The notes beneath the pieces were generated by a model that saw only the letters and a program-made list of their open reading frames with translations, made no database searches and had not been told where the DNA came from. The translations under genes and the position numbers were made by a program. 5,805 bases of DNA from Prochlorothrix sp035286285 (GTDB lineage: Bacteria > Cyanobacteriota > Cyanobacteriia > Prochlorotrichales > Prochlorotrichaceae), in NCBI GenBank assembly GCA_035286285.1, contig JAYKJG010000013.1, positions 1 through 5,805 on the forward strand, in the 5' to 3' direction. Numbering within the stretch: position 1 is the first letter of the stretch; each line of letters begins with the position of its first letter. Of this stretch, positions 1 through 5,705 are shown in pieces.

Positions 1-623
1 AGGTCAATTTTTTTGCGAATCTGACCAATGTGGACATCCACCACCCGTTGGTCTCCCACATGGTCGTAGTCCCAGACTTCTTGGATTAGCTCCGATCGCC
101 GCCAGACCCGTTCAGGATGACTGGCCAAAAAGTAGAGCAAATCAAACTCCAAGGCCGTCAGGGGGAGAACCTCCCCTTCAACGCTGGCCTCGCGCCGCAC
201 GGAATCTAAACTCAAGCTGCCCAGTTGGAGGGAGGGGTTGACCGTGGGCATGGGCATTCGTTGACGTTTGAGAATAGCCCCAACCCTTGCGCCCAGTTCG
301 CTGAGGATAAAGGGTTTGGTAATGTAGTCATCTGCGCCTTGGCGAAACCCTTCTAACTTGTCGGACTCGTCATCTCGGCTGGTCAGCATCAACACCAACA
401 CGCCCGTTCGGCTTTGCATGGCTTGGCAAAGCTGGTAGCCATTGCTGTCGGGTAGGTTCACATCTAGAATCACCAGGTCGGGCTGGAACGTTCCAAACAA
501 AGCCAAGCCCCGCTGGCCATCTTCAGCCGCTTCGATCGTGAATCCCTGCGTGGCGAGAAAACGACTAATCAGGTTCCGGACAGCCGGATCATCGTCAACA
601 ATAAGAATTTTGGCAGGAGCCAT
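1..623 (-). CDS. OmpR-family response regulator, 3' end cut off by window edge
   Basis: DNA-binding response regulator of a two-component system: a histidine kinase would phosphorylate it and it would then regulate transcription. I read 207 residues from ATG 623 down to the left edge. The N-terminal receiver covers about residues 4-121, with acidic pocket D10-D11-D12, phospho-acceptor D54 in VILDVNLPD, T81 and K103-P104. A winged-helix output domain follows from about residue 132, ending in a recognition-helix segment RVVDVHIGQIRKKI (193-206) typical of OmpR/PhoB proteins. Only the last C-terminal residues are missing. The start is the first Met just ahead of strand beta 1 (KILIVDDD); the frame stays open upstream for at least about 15 codons without a better start, and no clear Shine-Dalgarno precedes it. 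It diverges from the CPP1-like gene, and no kinase gene is visible. The sequence does not match RpaA or RpaB as I remember them, so I give no symbol. Family assignment is firm; the target genes are unknown. Confidence 0.95.
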   Translation of the reverse strand, partial: MAPAKILIVDDDPAVRNLISRFLATQGFTIEAAEDGQRGLALFGTFQPDLVILDVNLPDSNGYQLCQAMQSRTGVLVLMLTSRDDESDKLEGFRQGADDYITKPFILSELGARVGAILKRQRMPMPTVNPSLQLGSLSLDSVRREASVEGEVLPLTALEFDLLYFLASHPERVWRRSELIQEVWDYDHVGDQRVVDVHIGQIRKKID

Positions 624-699
624 GGCGTTCAAACTCTGACAACGTTGAGGGCAAAAGTTGTGTGAAGCAAAAAGCCAACCGGTGGGGTGCCCTCCCTAG

Positions 700-705
700 A
701 TTATC
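700..705 (-). promoter_or_regulatory. Possible -10 box for the response regulator
   Basis: On the minus strand this reads GATAAT, five of six matches to TATAAT, 76 bases upstream of the ATG at 623. No convincing -35 box lies 16-18 bases further upstream, so this is only a candidate. Confidence 0.2.
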
Positions 706-812
706 CGCTTCCCCCGCTGAGTCGCTAGTCATTGGCACAAACCCTACTCACCATACAACTAATTGCAGCGCTCAGTTCTCCTCAGCGCCCCCCAACGCTA
801 AAATTCGCCGGT

Positions 813-843
813 TTGCCCCGCCTCCGAAAAGACTCTGCATAAT
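813..843 (+). promoter_or_regulatory. Possible promoter for the CPP1-like gene
   Basis: TTGCCC at 813-818 (4 of 6 to TTGACA) and CATAAT at 838-843 (5 of 6 to TATAAT) are separated by 19 bases, a long spacer. If used, it would give a leader of about 200 bases before the ATG at 1049. Weak evidence. Confidence 0.2.
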
Positions 844-927
844 GTTCCGTAGCAGGGGCCGCTAACCCAAAGCCATCGCTACACTAGATTGAAGGTGTTA
901 AGCTAGACCACATCGAACTTCTTCTCG

Positions 928-954
928 GGACTGGAGTCCTTAACGGGAGTCCTT
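928..954. repeat. Short direct repeat overlapping a palindrome
   Basis: GGAGTCCTT occurs twice with starts 13 bases apart (933 and 946). The first copy is part of the palindrome GGACT-GG-AGTCC (928-939). It lies about 100 bases upstream of the CPP1-like start, a plausible place for a regulator site, but nothing ties it to a known regulator. Confidence 0.35.
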
Positions 955-1048
955 CCTTGCCCAGCGGGGAAGCGTGGTCTTTGGGATGAGGGGTCGATCG
1001 AGCGGTTTATTCAATGTCAGGAGCTAACAAGCAGAGGGTAAATTTGGC

Positions 1049-1684
1049 ATGAGTGAGCAAAGTCCCTATGAGCAACTTGGCGTGAGCGAAGCTGCGTCGT
1101 TTGATGAAATTCAGGAGGCGAGGAATCGCCTGATGGAACAATGCGGGGACGATCGCAAGCTGATGGACAGTATTGAGACGGCCTACGATGCAGTGTTGAT
1201 GCACCGCCTGCGAATGCGGCAGGAGGGCAAAATTAAGGTTCCCGATCGGATCCGGTTTGCGGAGGAGTCGGCCCCCAAGGAGTCTCCGAAGTTAACCCCC
1301 AACCCAAAGCCCAATTTGAGCCGGATGCCCGGTTGGATGCAGGGGTTAGCTGATGATCCCAGCCCCTCAGAGGTGCTGTGGCCTGCGTTAATTTTTGGCA
1401 TTCTGGGCGGTGTGATCCTGTTTGCGCCCGACCCCAGCGCGGGTCTTCAGTTGGTCCTGTTGGGGGGGGTGGGGACTAGTACCTATTTCCTCAACCGCAA
1501 GGAGCAACGGTTGGGTCGATCGATCTTACTCAGCTTTATTAGCTTGATTCTGGGTCTCTTTCTGGGCACCCTGCTCTATGGTTTGTTCCAAGGATTCCTA
1601 GAACCGCTCAAAATTGCAGGGGATCAGTGGGCAACCTTTGTGAGCTTGGTGACTCTATGGCTTGCCTCCAGTTTCCTACGCTAG
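1049..1684 (+). CDS. CPP1-like (DUF3353) J-like integral membrane protein
   Basis: A 211-residue protein with a soluble J-like N-terminus and a membrane C-terminus. Residues 5-60 (from SPYEQLGVSEAASFDEIQEA onward) resemble a J domain, but the HPD motif needed to stimulate Hsp70 is absent: the segment between the helices reads MEQCGDDRKLMDSI. A Pro/Lys-rich linker spans about 61-105. Four hydrophobic stretches follow, at about 109-126, 131-148, 158-182 and 193-210. This architecture matches cyanobacterial and chloroplast CPP1-like proteins. In Arabidopsis, CPP1 is a thylakoid/envelope chaperone-like protein that stabilises protochlorophyllide oxidoreductase. The cyanobacterial role is less certain, so a chaperone or pigment-synthesis link is inference. 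The start is supported by AGAGGG at 1033-1038, ten bases before the ATG. A run of eight G (1462-1469) lies within the second membrane segment. It is convergent with the receiver gene and has no operon partner. Confidence 0.9.
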   Translation: MSEQSPYEQLGVSEAASFDEIQEARNRLMEQCGDDRKLMDSIETAYDAVLMHRLRMRQEGKIKVPDRIRFAEESAPKESPKLTPNPKPNLSRMPGWMQGLADDPSPSEVLWPALIFGILGGVILFAPDPSAGLQLVLLGGVGTSTYFLNRKEQRLGRSILLSFISLILGLFLGTLLYGLFQGFLEPLKIAGDQWATFVSLVTLWLASSFLR

Positions 1685-1726
1685 GGGCTGTTTTGTCGGT
1701 GAATGGGCGGGTGCGGACCTGTTGCA

Positions 1727-1749
1727 GACCCTGGGCGATCGCCGGGGTC
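1727..1749. repeat. Palindromic site containing HIP1
   Basis: GACCC (1727-1731) and GGGTC (1745-1749) flank GGCGATCGCC (1734-1743), itself a perfect palindrome containing the HIP1 octamer. It lies 43 bases after the CPP1-like stop and could form a hairpin in the transcript. There is no T-run, so a terminator role is not supported. Confidence 0.4.
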
Positions 1750-1790
1750 CATTCCACTGTGGCGGGTTAACCGATGGGGTCGGGGTAACC

Positions 1791-1838
1791 CCCCCCGTGG
1801 TTATCCTGGTTTGGGTCTCCAGGGGGGAGCCACGGGGG
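1791..1838. repeat. Large GC-rich hairpin downstream of the CPP1-like gene
   Basis: Outer arms CCCCCGTGG (1792-1800) and CCACGGGGG (1830-1838) are perfect complements. Inside them CCTGG (1805-1809) pairs with CCAGG (1819-1823) around a nine-base loop. A run of eight C (1789-1796) overlaps the left arm. An alternative pairing, GGGTAACC (about 1783-1790) with GGTTATCC (1799-1806), has one mismatch and resembles the hairpin near 5710. There is no T-tract; it may act as a 3'-end stabiliser or be a dispersed repeat remnant. Confidence 0.5.
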
Positions 1839-2001
1839 CGCGAGTCTTCCCAAGGGGGAGGATCCCGATCGCGGCGAGTGGGTTCGCCAATTTTCCGGGC
1901 CACAAAGCAGTACAATTGAATTATTCAGGGGGAATATGGTACAAAAATACCGTAGGGAGGCGATCGAGAAAATGGACCTGTTCAACAACACGCTTGGGCT
2001 T

Positions 2002-2298
2002 GGGCGCGAAAACCGCGCCCCTACAAGACGTTCTGCCTGGGGCGCGAAAACCACGCCCCTACAAGATGTTCTGCCGGGGGCGCGAAAACCGCGCCCCTAC
2101 AAGACGTTCTGCCGGGGGCGCGAAAACCACGCCCCTACAAGATGTTCTGCCTGGGGCGCGAAAACCACGCCCCTACAAGATGTTCTGCCGGGGGCGCGAA
2201 AACCGCGCCCCTACAAGATGTTCTGCCTTGGGCGCGAAAACCACGCCCCTACAAGATGTTCTGCCGGGGGCGCGAAAACCGCGCCCCTACAAGACGTT
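2002..2298. repeat. Tandem array of a 38-bp hairpin unit, seven copies plus one partial
   Basis: Copies start at 2002, 2040, 2078, 2116, 2154, 2192, 2230 and 2268; the last stops matching after about 31 bases. There is no spacer between copies. Each unit is GGGCGCGAAAACC, a variable base (G or A, position 14), CGCCCCTACAAGA, a variable base (C or T, position 28), GTTCTGCC, then two variable bases. The copies otherwise look identical. With the preceding G, arms GGGGCGCG and CGCGCCCC can form an 8-bp stem around AAAAC. On the minus strand the unit begins TGTAGGGGCG, the same head as the single hairpins at 2306 and 5707. The unit length is not a multiple of three and contains no plus-strand stop in any phase, so long false open frames result. 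Confidence 0.97.
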
Positions 2299-2305
2299 TG
2301 GGGGT

Positions 2306-2328
2306 GTAGGGGTCAGGAAACCTGACCC
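2306..2328. repeat. Perfect GTAGGGG-headed hairpin, possible terminator of the receiver gene
   Basis: GGGTCAGG (2310-2317) and CCTGACCC (2321-2328) form a perfect 8-bp stem with loop AAA, preceded by GTA. It lies about 52 bases beyond the stop of the minus-strand receiver gene and 8 bases from the truncated end of the 38-bp array. The stem is strong, but neither side has the T-run of an intrinsic terminator. It may block read-through or protect a 3' end. Confidence 0.6.
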
Positions 2329-2379
2329 ACCCGCTCGAAGCCCCCGGTGTAACCGCTGGCCTTGCCCAAGGGACCGGGA

Positions 2380-2778
2380 TCAGGCGGCTGTGATCAGGGC
2401 TTGAATGTGGCTCACAAATGCTTGTTGATCAACCACGGGCTTAGAGATATAGCTATCGGCTCCGCTTTGGCTGAGGAAATTCTCCCGATCGCCCCGCATG
2501 GCGTGGGCAGTGACCAAAATAACCGGTATCTTCGCTGTTTCTTCATTTTCCTTCAGCATCCGCGTAATGGCAATGCCATCCACCGGCTTCCCTTGGTAGG
2601 ATGAGTGGGCTAGGGAAACATCCATCAAAATCAGGTCAACCTGGCCAGATTTTGCCAATTCCAGCACTTCCGCCGCATCCTCTGTATGCAGAACGTCTAG
2701 GCTAGCCCGTTTTTTGAGAATCTTGCTAAAGACCAAAATATTTGCTGGGTCATCTTCCACGATGAGAACCGTTGCCAT
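2380..2778 (-). CDS. Stand-alone receiver-domain response regulator (CheY-like)
   Basis: A 132-residue protein made of one receiver domain and no output domain, so it probably acts by protein-protein contact or as a relay in a phosphotransfer chain. Pocket residues E8-D9-D10, phospho-acceptor D53 (LILMDVSLA), T90 and K113-P114 are all present, so it should be phosphorylatable. The spacing between D53 and the conserved D67-G68 is 14 residues instead of the 7 in CheY (D57 to D64), giving an extra seven residues (within AHSSYQGKPVDG) in the loop after the phosphorylation site. The start is the first Met directly before strand beta 1 (TVLIVEDD). A weak AAGG lies about 8-11 bases upstream. It diverges from the topoisomerase gene with 334 bases between them and is followed by the hairpin and tandem array. 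No partner kinase is in the window. The family is certain; the pathway is unknown. Confidence 0.95.
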   Translation of the reverse strand: MATVLIVEDDPANILVFSKILKKRASLDVLHTEDAAEVLELAKSGQVDLILMDVSLAHSSYQGKPVDGIAITRMLKENEETAKIPVILVTAHAMRGDRENFLSQSGADSYISKPVVDQQAFVSHIQALITAA

Positions 2779-2815
2779 AGCGTCTGCCTTGAACTCGCTT
2801 GCGACTGTTGTTAAG

Positions 2816-2843
2816 GATATATGCTCTCTCGATCATCTCTAAA
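2816..2843 (-). promoter_or_regulatory. Candidate promoter of the receiver gene
   Basis: On the minus strand TTTAGA (2843-2838, 4 of 6 to TTGACA) and TATATC (2821-2816, 4 of 6 to TATAAT) are separated by 16 bases. The -10 element lies about 37 bases before the ATG at 2778. Position and AT content fit a sigma-70-type promoter, but the boxes are imperfect. Confidence 0.35.
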
Positions 2844-2964
2844 CAAATCTTAGAAAAGTCTCGCCAAAGTGAAACACAAGTTAAAAAATCAGACATAAAG
2901 TCTCCCCGCTGACTGTTCTGCCAGACTGCGACTGTACTCGTCTGTTTTGCGGGTTAGGATTGCC

Positions 2965-2987
2965 TTATGCCTTTCTTTTTGGCATAA
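2965..2987 (+). promoter_or_regulatory. Hairpin or operator-like inverted repeat upstream of the topoisomerase gene
   Basis: TTATGCC (2965-2971) and GGCATAA (2981-2987) are perfect inverted repeats around TTTCTTTTT. It lies about 125 bases upstream of the ATG at 3113. It could be a protein-binding site or a leader hairpin; no T-run follows, so an intrinsic terminator is unlikely. Confidence 0.4.
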
Positions 2988-3112
2988 CCTCAAGGGGATC
3001 CCAATTCGTTGTCCCAGGCACTGCGGTGCGGATCGCTTCTGCTCCCTTGTGCTAGCGGACGTTTCTCCCCCTTAGCAACGCCCCATCGCGAGTAACTCAG
3101 GACTAAAAACCC

Positions 3113-5620
3113 ATGGCCGACCAGTTGAATCTCCTTGGCAAAGAGCGGATTGTGAGCATTGCCCTGCACCAAGAAATGCAACGCTCCTATCTGGAATATG
3201 CCATGAGTGTGATTGTGGGGCGTGCCCTGCCCGATGTGCGGGATGGTCTAAAGCCGGTGCAGCGCCGCATTTTGTATGCCATGCATGAGTTGGGCTTGTT
3301 GCCCGATCGGCCCTTTCGCAAATGTGCGCGGGTGGTGGGGGATGTGCTGGGGAAATACCACCCCCACGGCGATCAGGCGGTTTACGATGCCCTGGTGCGG
3401 CTGGTGCAGGATTTTTCCTGTCGCTACCCGTTGCTGGCGGGCCACGGTAACTTTGGCTCGGTGGATAACGACCCCCCAGCGGCGATGCGTTATACCGAGA
3501 CGCGGCTGGCTCCCATTGGCAACGAGGGATTATTGGGGGAGATTGCCGAGGAAACCGTCGATTTTACGGCCAATTTCGACAATTCCCAGCAGGAGCCGAT
3601 CGTGCTTCCGGCCCAGTTGCCCTTTTTGCTGCTCAATGGCTGCTCCGGGATTGCGGTGGGCATGGCGACCAATGTGCCGCCCCATAACTTAGGGGAGATT
3701 GTGGATGGCTTGGTGGCCCTGATCGATCGGCCCGATCTGTCCGATGCGGCCCTGCTGAAAAAGATTCCGGGGCCAGACTTTCCCACGGGGGGCGAGATTG
3801 TTGGCAGTGATGGGATTGACGATGCCTACACCCAGGGCAAGGGCAGCATTACAGTGCGGGGGGTGGCAACGGTGGAGCAGACCCAGCCCGGTCGCGGTCG
3901 CCATCGCCGATCGGCCATTATCGTCACGGAACTGCCCTACCAGGTCAATAAAGCCGGTTGGATCGAAAAAATAGCGGCTTTGGCCAACAACGACAAGCTA
4001 GACGGCATTGCCGATATTCGCGACGAGAGCGATCGCGAGGGGATGCGGGTGGTGATTGAACTAAAGCGGGAGGCGAATCCGGCCCAGGTTTTGCAGGAAC
4101 TTTACCAAAAAACGCCGCTCCAGACGACCTTTGGGGCCATTTTCCTGGCTTTGGTGGAGGGGCAACCCCGGCAGTTGAGCCTGAAGCAAATGCTGCAAGC
4201 GTTTTTGCAGTTCCGGGAAGAGACCTTGACCCGGCGCTATCGCTATGAGTTGGAGGGGGCCGATCGGCGGTTAGAAGTCGTTGCGGGTCTCCTGACGGCT
4301 TTGGAAAATTTGGATGCGGTGATTGAGATTCTGCGACAGGCACGGGATGGCAGTACGGCCAAGGCCCAAATGCAGGTGCGGTTGGATCTCAGCGATCGCC
4401 AAGCCGATGCAATTTTGGCGATGCCGATGCGGCGGCTGACGGGGATTGAGCGGGAGAACTTGGAGCAGGAAGCCCAGGAACTCAAGGCCACCATTGCCCG
4501 GTTACAAACCCTGTTGGGCGATCGCGATGAACTGCTCAAGGTCCTCAAAAAAGACCTGCGTACCCTCAAGCGCAAGTATGACAGTCCCCGCCGGACCCGC
4601 CTCCAAAGCAGCGCCGCCGCCGCCCAAGAGGCCCAAGAAGTCGCCGAGGCGATCGCCGAAACCCAGCAAACCGAAGAGCGGATCGTCCTGGAAATTAGCC
4701 ACAAGGGCTACGGTCGCCGCCACCCCCGCCGCAAGTTCCAACGCTCCATCGCCCTCGACCCGCTGCCCCAACTGGAAGAGGCAGAAGATAGCCTGCGCGA
4801 TCGCAGCGTTGCCGACTCCAGCCAAGAACTGCTCCTGATCACCCCCAGCGCCAAGGGCTTTACCCTTCCCCTCCACACCCTCGCCGTTGCCAACCGCCGC
4901 ACCCCCAAAGGCACCCCCCTCCTGCTCTTCCTACCCGAAGAGCTGCAAGGGGATCCGGCTCCCTTGGTGACAACCGTTGTGATGCCCTCGGATCCTACGG
5001 CTTTAGGGTTGATTGCCCTCACGGCCCAAGGCCGGATTAAGCGCCTGCCCTTGGCGGATTTCCAAAATTTGACCCAGCGGGGGCTGTCGTTAATGAAACT
5101 CAAGGAGGACGATCGGCTGCAATTTGTCGCCGTTCACCAACCGGGGGAACAGGTGGTCTTGGCAACCTCCAAGGGGCGACTGCTGCGCTTTAGCGGCGAC
5201 GATCGTCAACTGCCATCCCTAGGCCGCACCGCCCAAGGTCACCTTGCCTTTTTGCGCCTGCGGAACCAAGAAACCCTGGTGGGTTGCACCTGTGGCGGGG
5301 TCAGTGACGATTTGCTGTTTGTGTCGGCGAAAGGCTATCTCAAGCGAATGCCGATCGGCCTGCTACCCCAGGGGAACCGGGGCGATTTAGGCACCAATGC
5401 CTTTAGCTTTAGCCTCAAAAGTGATGGGCTGGTGTCGGTGCAGCGGGTGCCGAGTCGGTCTTGGATTACGGTGGTGACGGATCACGATCGCATGGCCCGC
5501 TTGGCCAGTGAGACGGTGCCGGTGTATGGCCGGGAGGGCGGGGGCGATCGCCTGGTGCAACCCAAACGGGAGGAGTCGATCGTGCAGGTCTCGGTGATAG
5601 CCCAGGAGTTACCAGACTAG
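3113..5620 (+). CDS. gyrA: Type II topoisomerase subunit A (GyrA/ParC type), likely second cyanobacterial GyrA paralog
   Basis: Breakage-reunion subunit of a type IIA topoisomerase, working with a GyrB/ParE ATPase to pass one DNA duplex through another. The 835 residues (E. coli GyrA has 875) are complete. The winged-helix core carries catalytic R126-Y127 in AAMRYTE, the helix motif GKYHPHGDQAVYD (80-92) and the conserved NGCSGIAVGMATNVPPHN (175-192). The coiled-coil/C-gate segment runs at about 441-496, an Ala/Gln/Glu-rich linker at 499-521 and a beta-pinwheel C-terminal domain at about 522-833. Q88 replaces E. coli Ser83; D92 matches Asp87. Where GyrA has its QRRGG box this protein reads RRHPRRKFQRS, so canonical DNA wrapping is doubtful. 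From memory it resembles the sll1941-type paralog more than main GyrA (slr0417), so the symbol is provisional and parC-like is an alternative. AGGA at 3099-3102 supports the start. Base composition shifts sharply to C-rich around 4490-4960. No gyrB is adjacent. Confidence 0.9.
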   Translation: MADQLNLLGKERIVSIALHQEMQRSYLEYAMSVIVGRALPDVRDGLKPVQRRILYAMHELGLLPDRPFRKCARVVGDVLGKYHPHGDQAVYDALVRLVQDFSCRYPLLAGHGNFGSVDNDPPAAMRYTETRLAPIGNEGLLGEIAEETVDFTANFDNSQQEPIVLPAQLPFLLLNGCSGIAVGMATNVPPHNLGEIVDGLVALIDRPDLSDAALLKKIPGPDFPTGGEIVGSDGIDDAYTQGKGSITVRGVATVEQTQPGRGRHRRSAIIVTELPYQVNKAGWIEKIAALANNDKLDGIADIRDESDREGMRVVIELKREANPAQVLQELYQKTPLQTTFGAIFLALVEGQPRQLSLKQMLQAFLQFREETLTRRYRYELEGADRRLEVVAGLLTALENLDAVIEILRQARDGSTAKAQMQVRLDLSDRQADAILAMPMRRLTGIERENLEQEAQELKATIARLQTLLGDRDELLKVLKKDLRTLKRKYDSPRRTRLQSSAAAAQEAQEVAEAIAETQQTEERIVLEISHKGYGRRHPRRKFQRSIALDPLPQLEEAEDSLRDRSVADSSQELLLITPSAKGFTLPLHTLAVANRRTPKGTPLLLFLPEELQGDPAPLVTTVVMPSDPTALGLIALTAQGRIKRLPLADFQNLTQRGLSLMKLKEDDRLQFVAVHQPGEQVVLATSKGRLLRFSGDDRQLPSLGRTAQGHLAFLRLRNQETLVGCTCGGVSDDLLFVSAKGYLKRMPIGLLPQGNRGDLGTNAFSFSLKSDGLVSVQRVPSRSWITVVTDHDRMARLASETVPVYGREGGGDRLVQPKREESIVQVSVIAQELPD

Positions 5621-5630
5621 TCCTACACGG

Positions 5631-5653
5631 CGGAAATACACGACCCCTTTCCG
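5631..5653 (+). terminator. Weak hairpin just after the topoisomerase stop
   Basis: CGGAAA (5631-5636) pairs with TTTCCG (5648-5653) around an 11-base loop; a further CAC/GTG pairing is possible with a bulge. It begins 11 bases after the stop codon, a usual terminator position, but no T-run follows. Low support. Confidence 0.2.
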
Positions 5654-5705
5654 TGGACAGCCAACCCACCCCTAATATCAAATCCGACTAATCTCGATTC
5701 GTTTT

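Larger units (their letters stand above)
624..1048. other. Divergent intergenic region, no gene seen
   Basis: This 425-base gap separates the minus-strand response regulator from the plus-strand CPP1-like gene, so promoters for both should lie here. An open frame at 662-865 gives a low-complexity Pro/Ser/Arg-rich peptide with no ribosome site and looks accidental. The only structured part is 928-954: a palindrome GGACT-GG-AGTCC, with GGAGTCCTT occurring at 933-941 and again at 946-954. I see no tRNA or recognisable small RNA. Confidence 0.6.
1685..2379. other. Gene-free, repeat-rich region between convergent genes
   Basis: About 695 bases lie between the stop of the CPP1-like gene and the stop of the receiver gene, which face each other. 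In order, the region holds a short palindrome with an embedded HIP1 site (1727-1749), a large GC-rich hairpin (1791-1838), a spacer with an 11-bp palindrome TGAATTATTCA (1917-1927), a 38-bp tandem array (2002-2298) and a strong hairpin (2306-2328). Open frames through the array arise from the repeat and are not genes. Confidence 0.8.
2779..3112. other. Divergent intergenic region between receiver and topoisomerase genes
   Basis: These 334 bases contain a promoter candidate for the receiver gene, AT-rich sequence at about 2840-2900, an AGAC-ATAAA-GTCT inverted repeat (2891-2903), repeated GACTG motifs (2803, 2911, 2924, 2930) and a perfect 7-bp hairpin (2965-2987). A minus-strand open frame at 2990-3181 overlaps the topoisomerase start and has no coding support. 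Confidence 0.6.

Noticed and set aside
662..865. 67-residue open frame between the divergent genes
   Set aside because: Low-complexity Ser/Pro/Arg composition, no ribosome site, and it occupies the expected promoter region.
2002..2298. CRISPR array
   Set aside because: The units follow each other with no unique spacers, and no cas gene is present. It is a simple tandem repeat.
1936..2325. 129-residue open frame starting MVQKYRREAIEKM
   Set aside because: The first 20 or so residues precede the array and look plausible, and a TACAAT box lies at 1911-1916. The rest is repeat translation, no -35 box is seen, and the protein resembles no family I know.
2306..2328. Confident intrinsic terminator
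   Set aside because: The stem is excellent, but no T-run follows on either strand, so I list it as a repeat with a possible terminator role.
1703..2404. 233-residue open frame with a peptide repeat
   Set aside because: Two thirds of it is the 38-bp array read through all three phases; it has no ribosome site and runs into the receiver gene on the other strand.
3276..3692. 138-residue plus-strand open frame inside the topoisomerase gene
   Set aside because: Out-of-frame shadow rich in Trp, Cys, Arg and Pro; the overlapping frame contains the catalytic domain.
4243..4704. 153-residue minus-strand open frame inside the topoisomerase gene
   Set aside because: It is antisense to a clearly conserved coding region; its Ser/Arg-rich composition is what the reverse of GC-rich codons gives.
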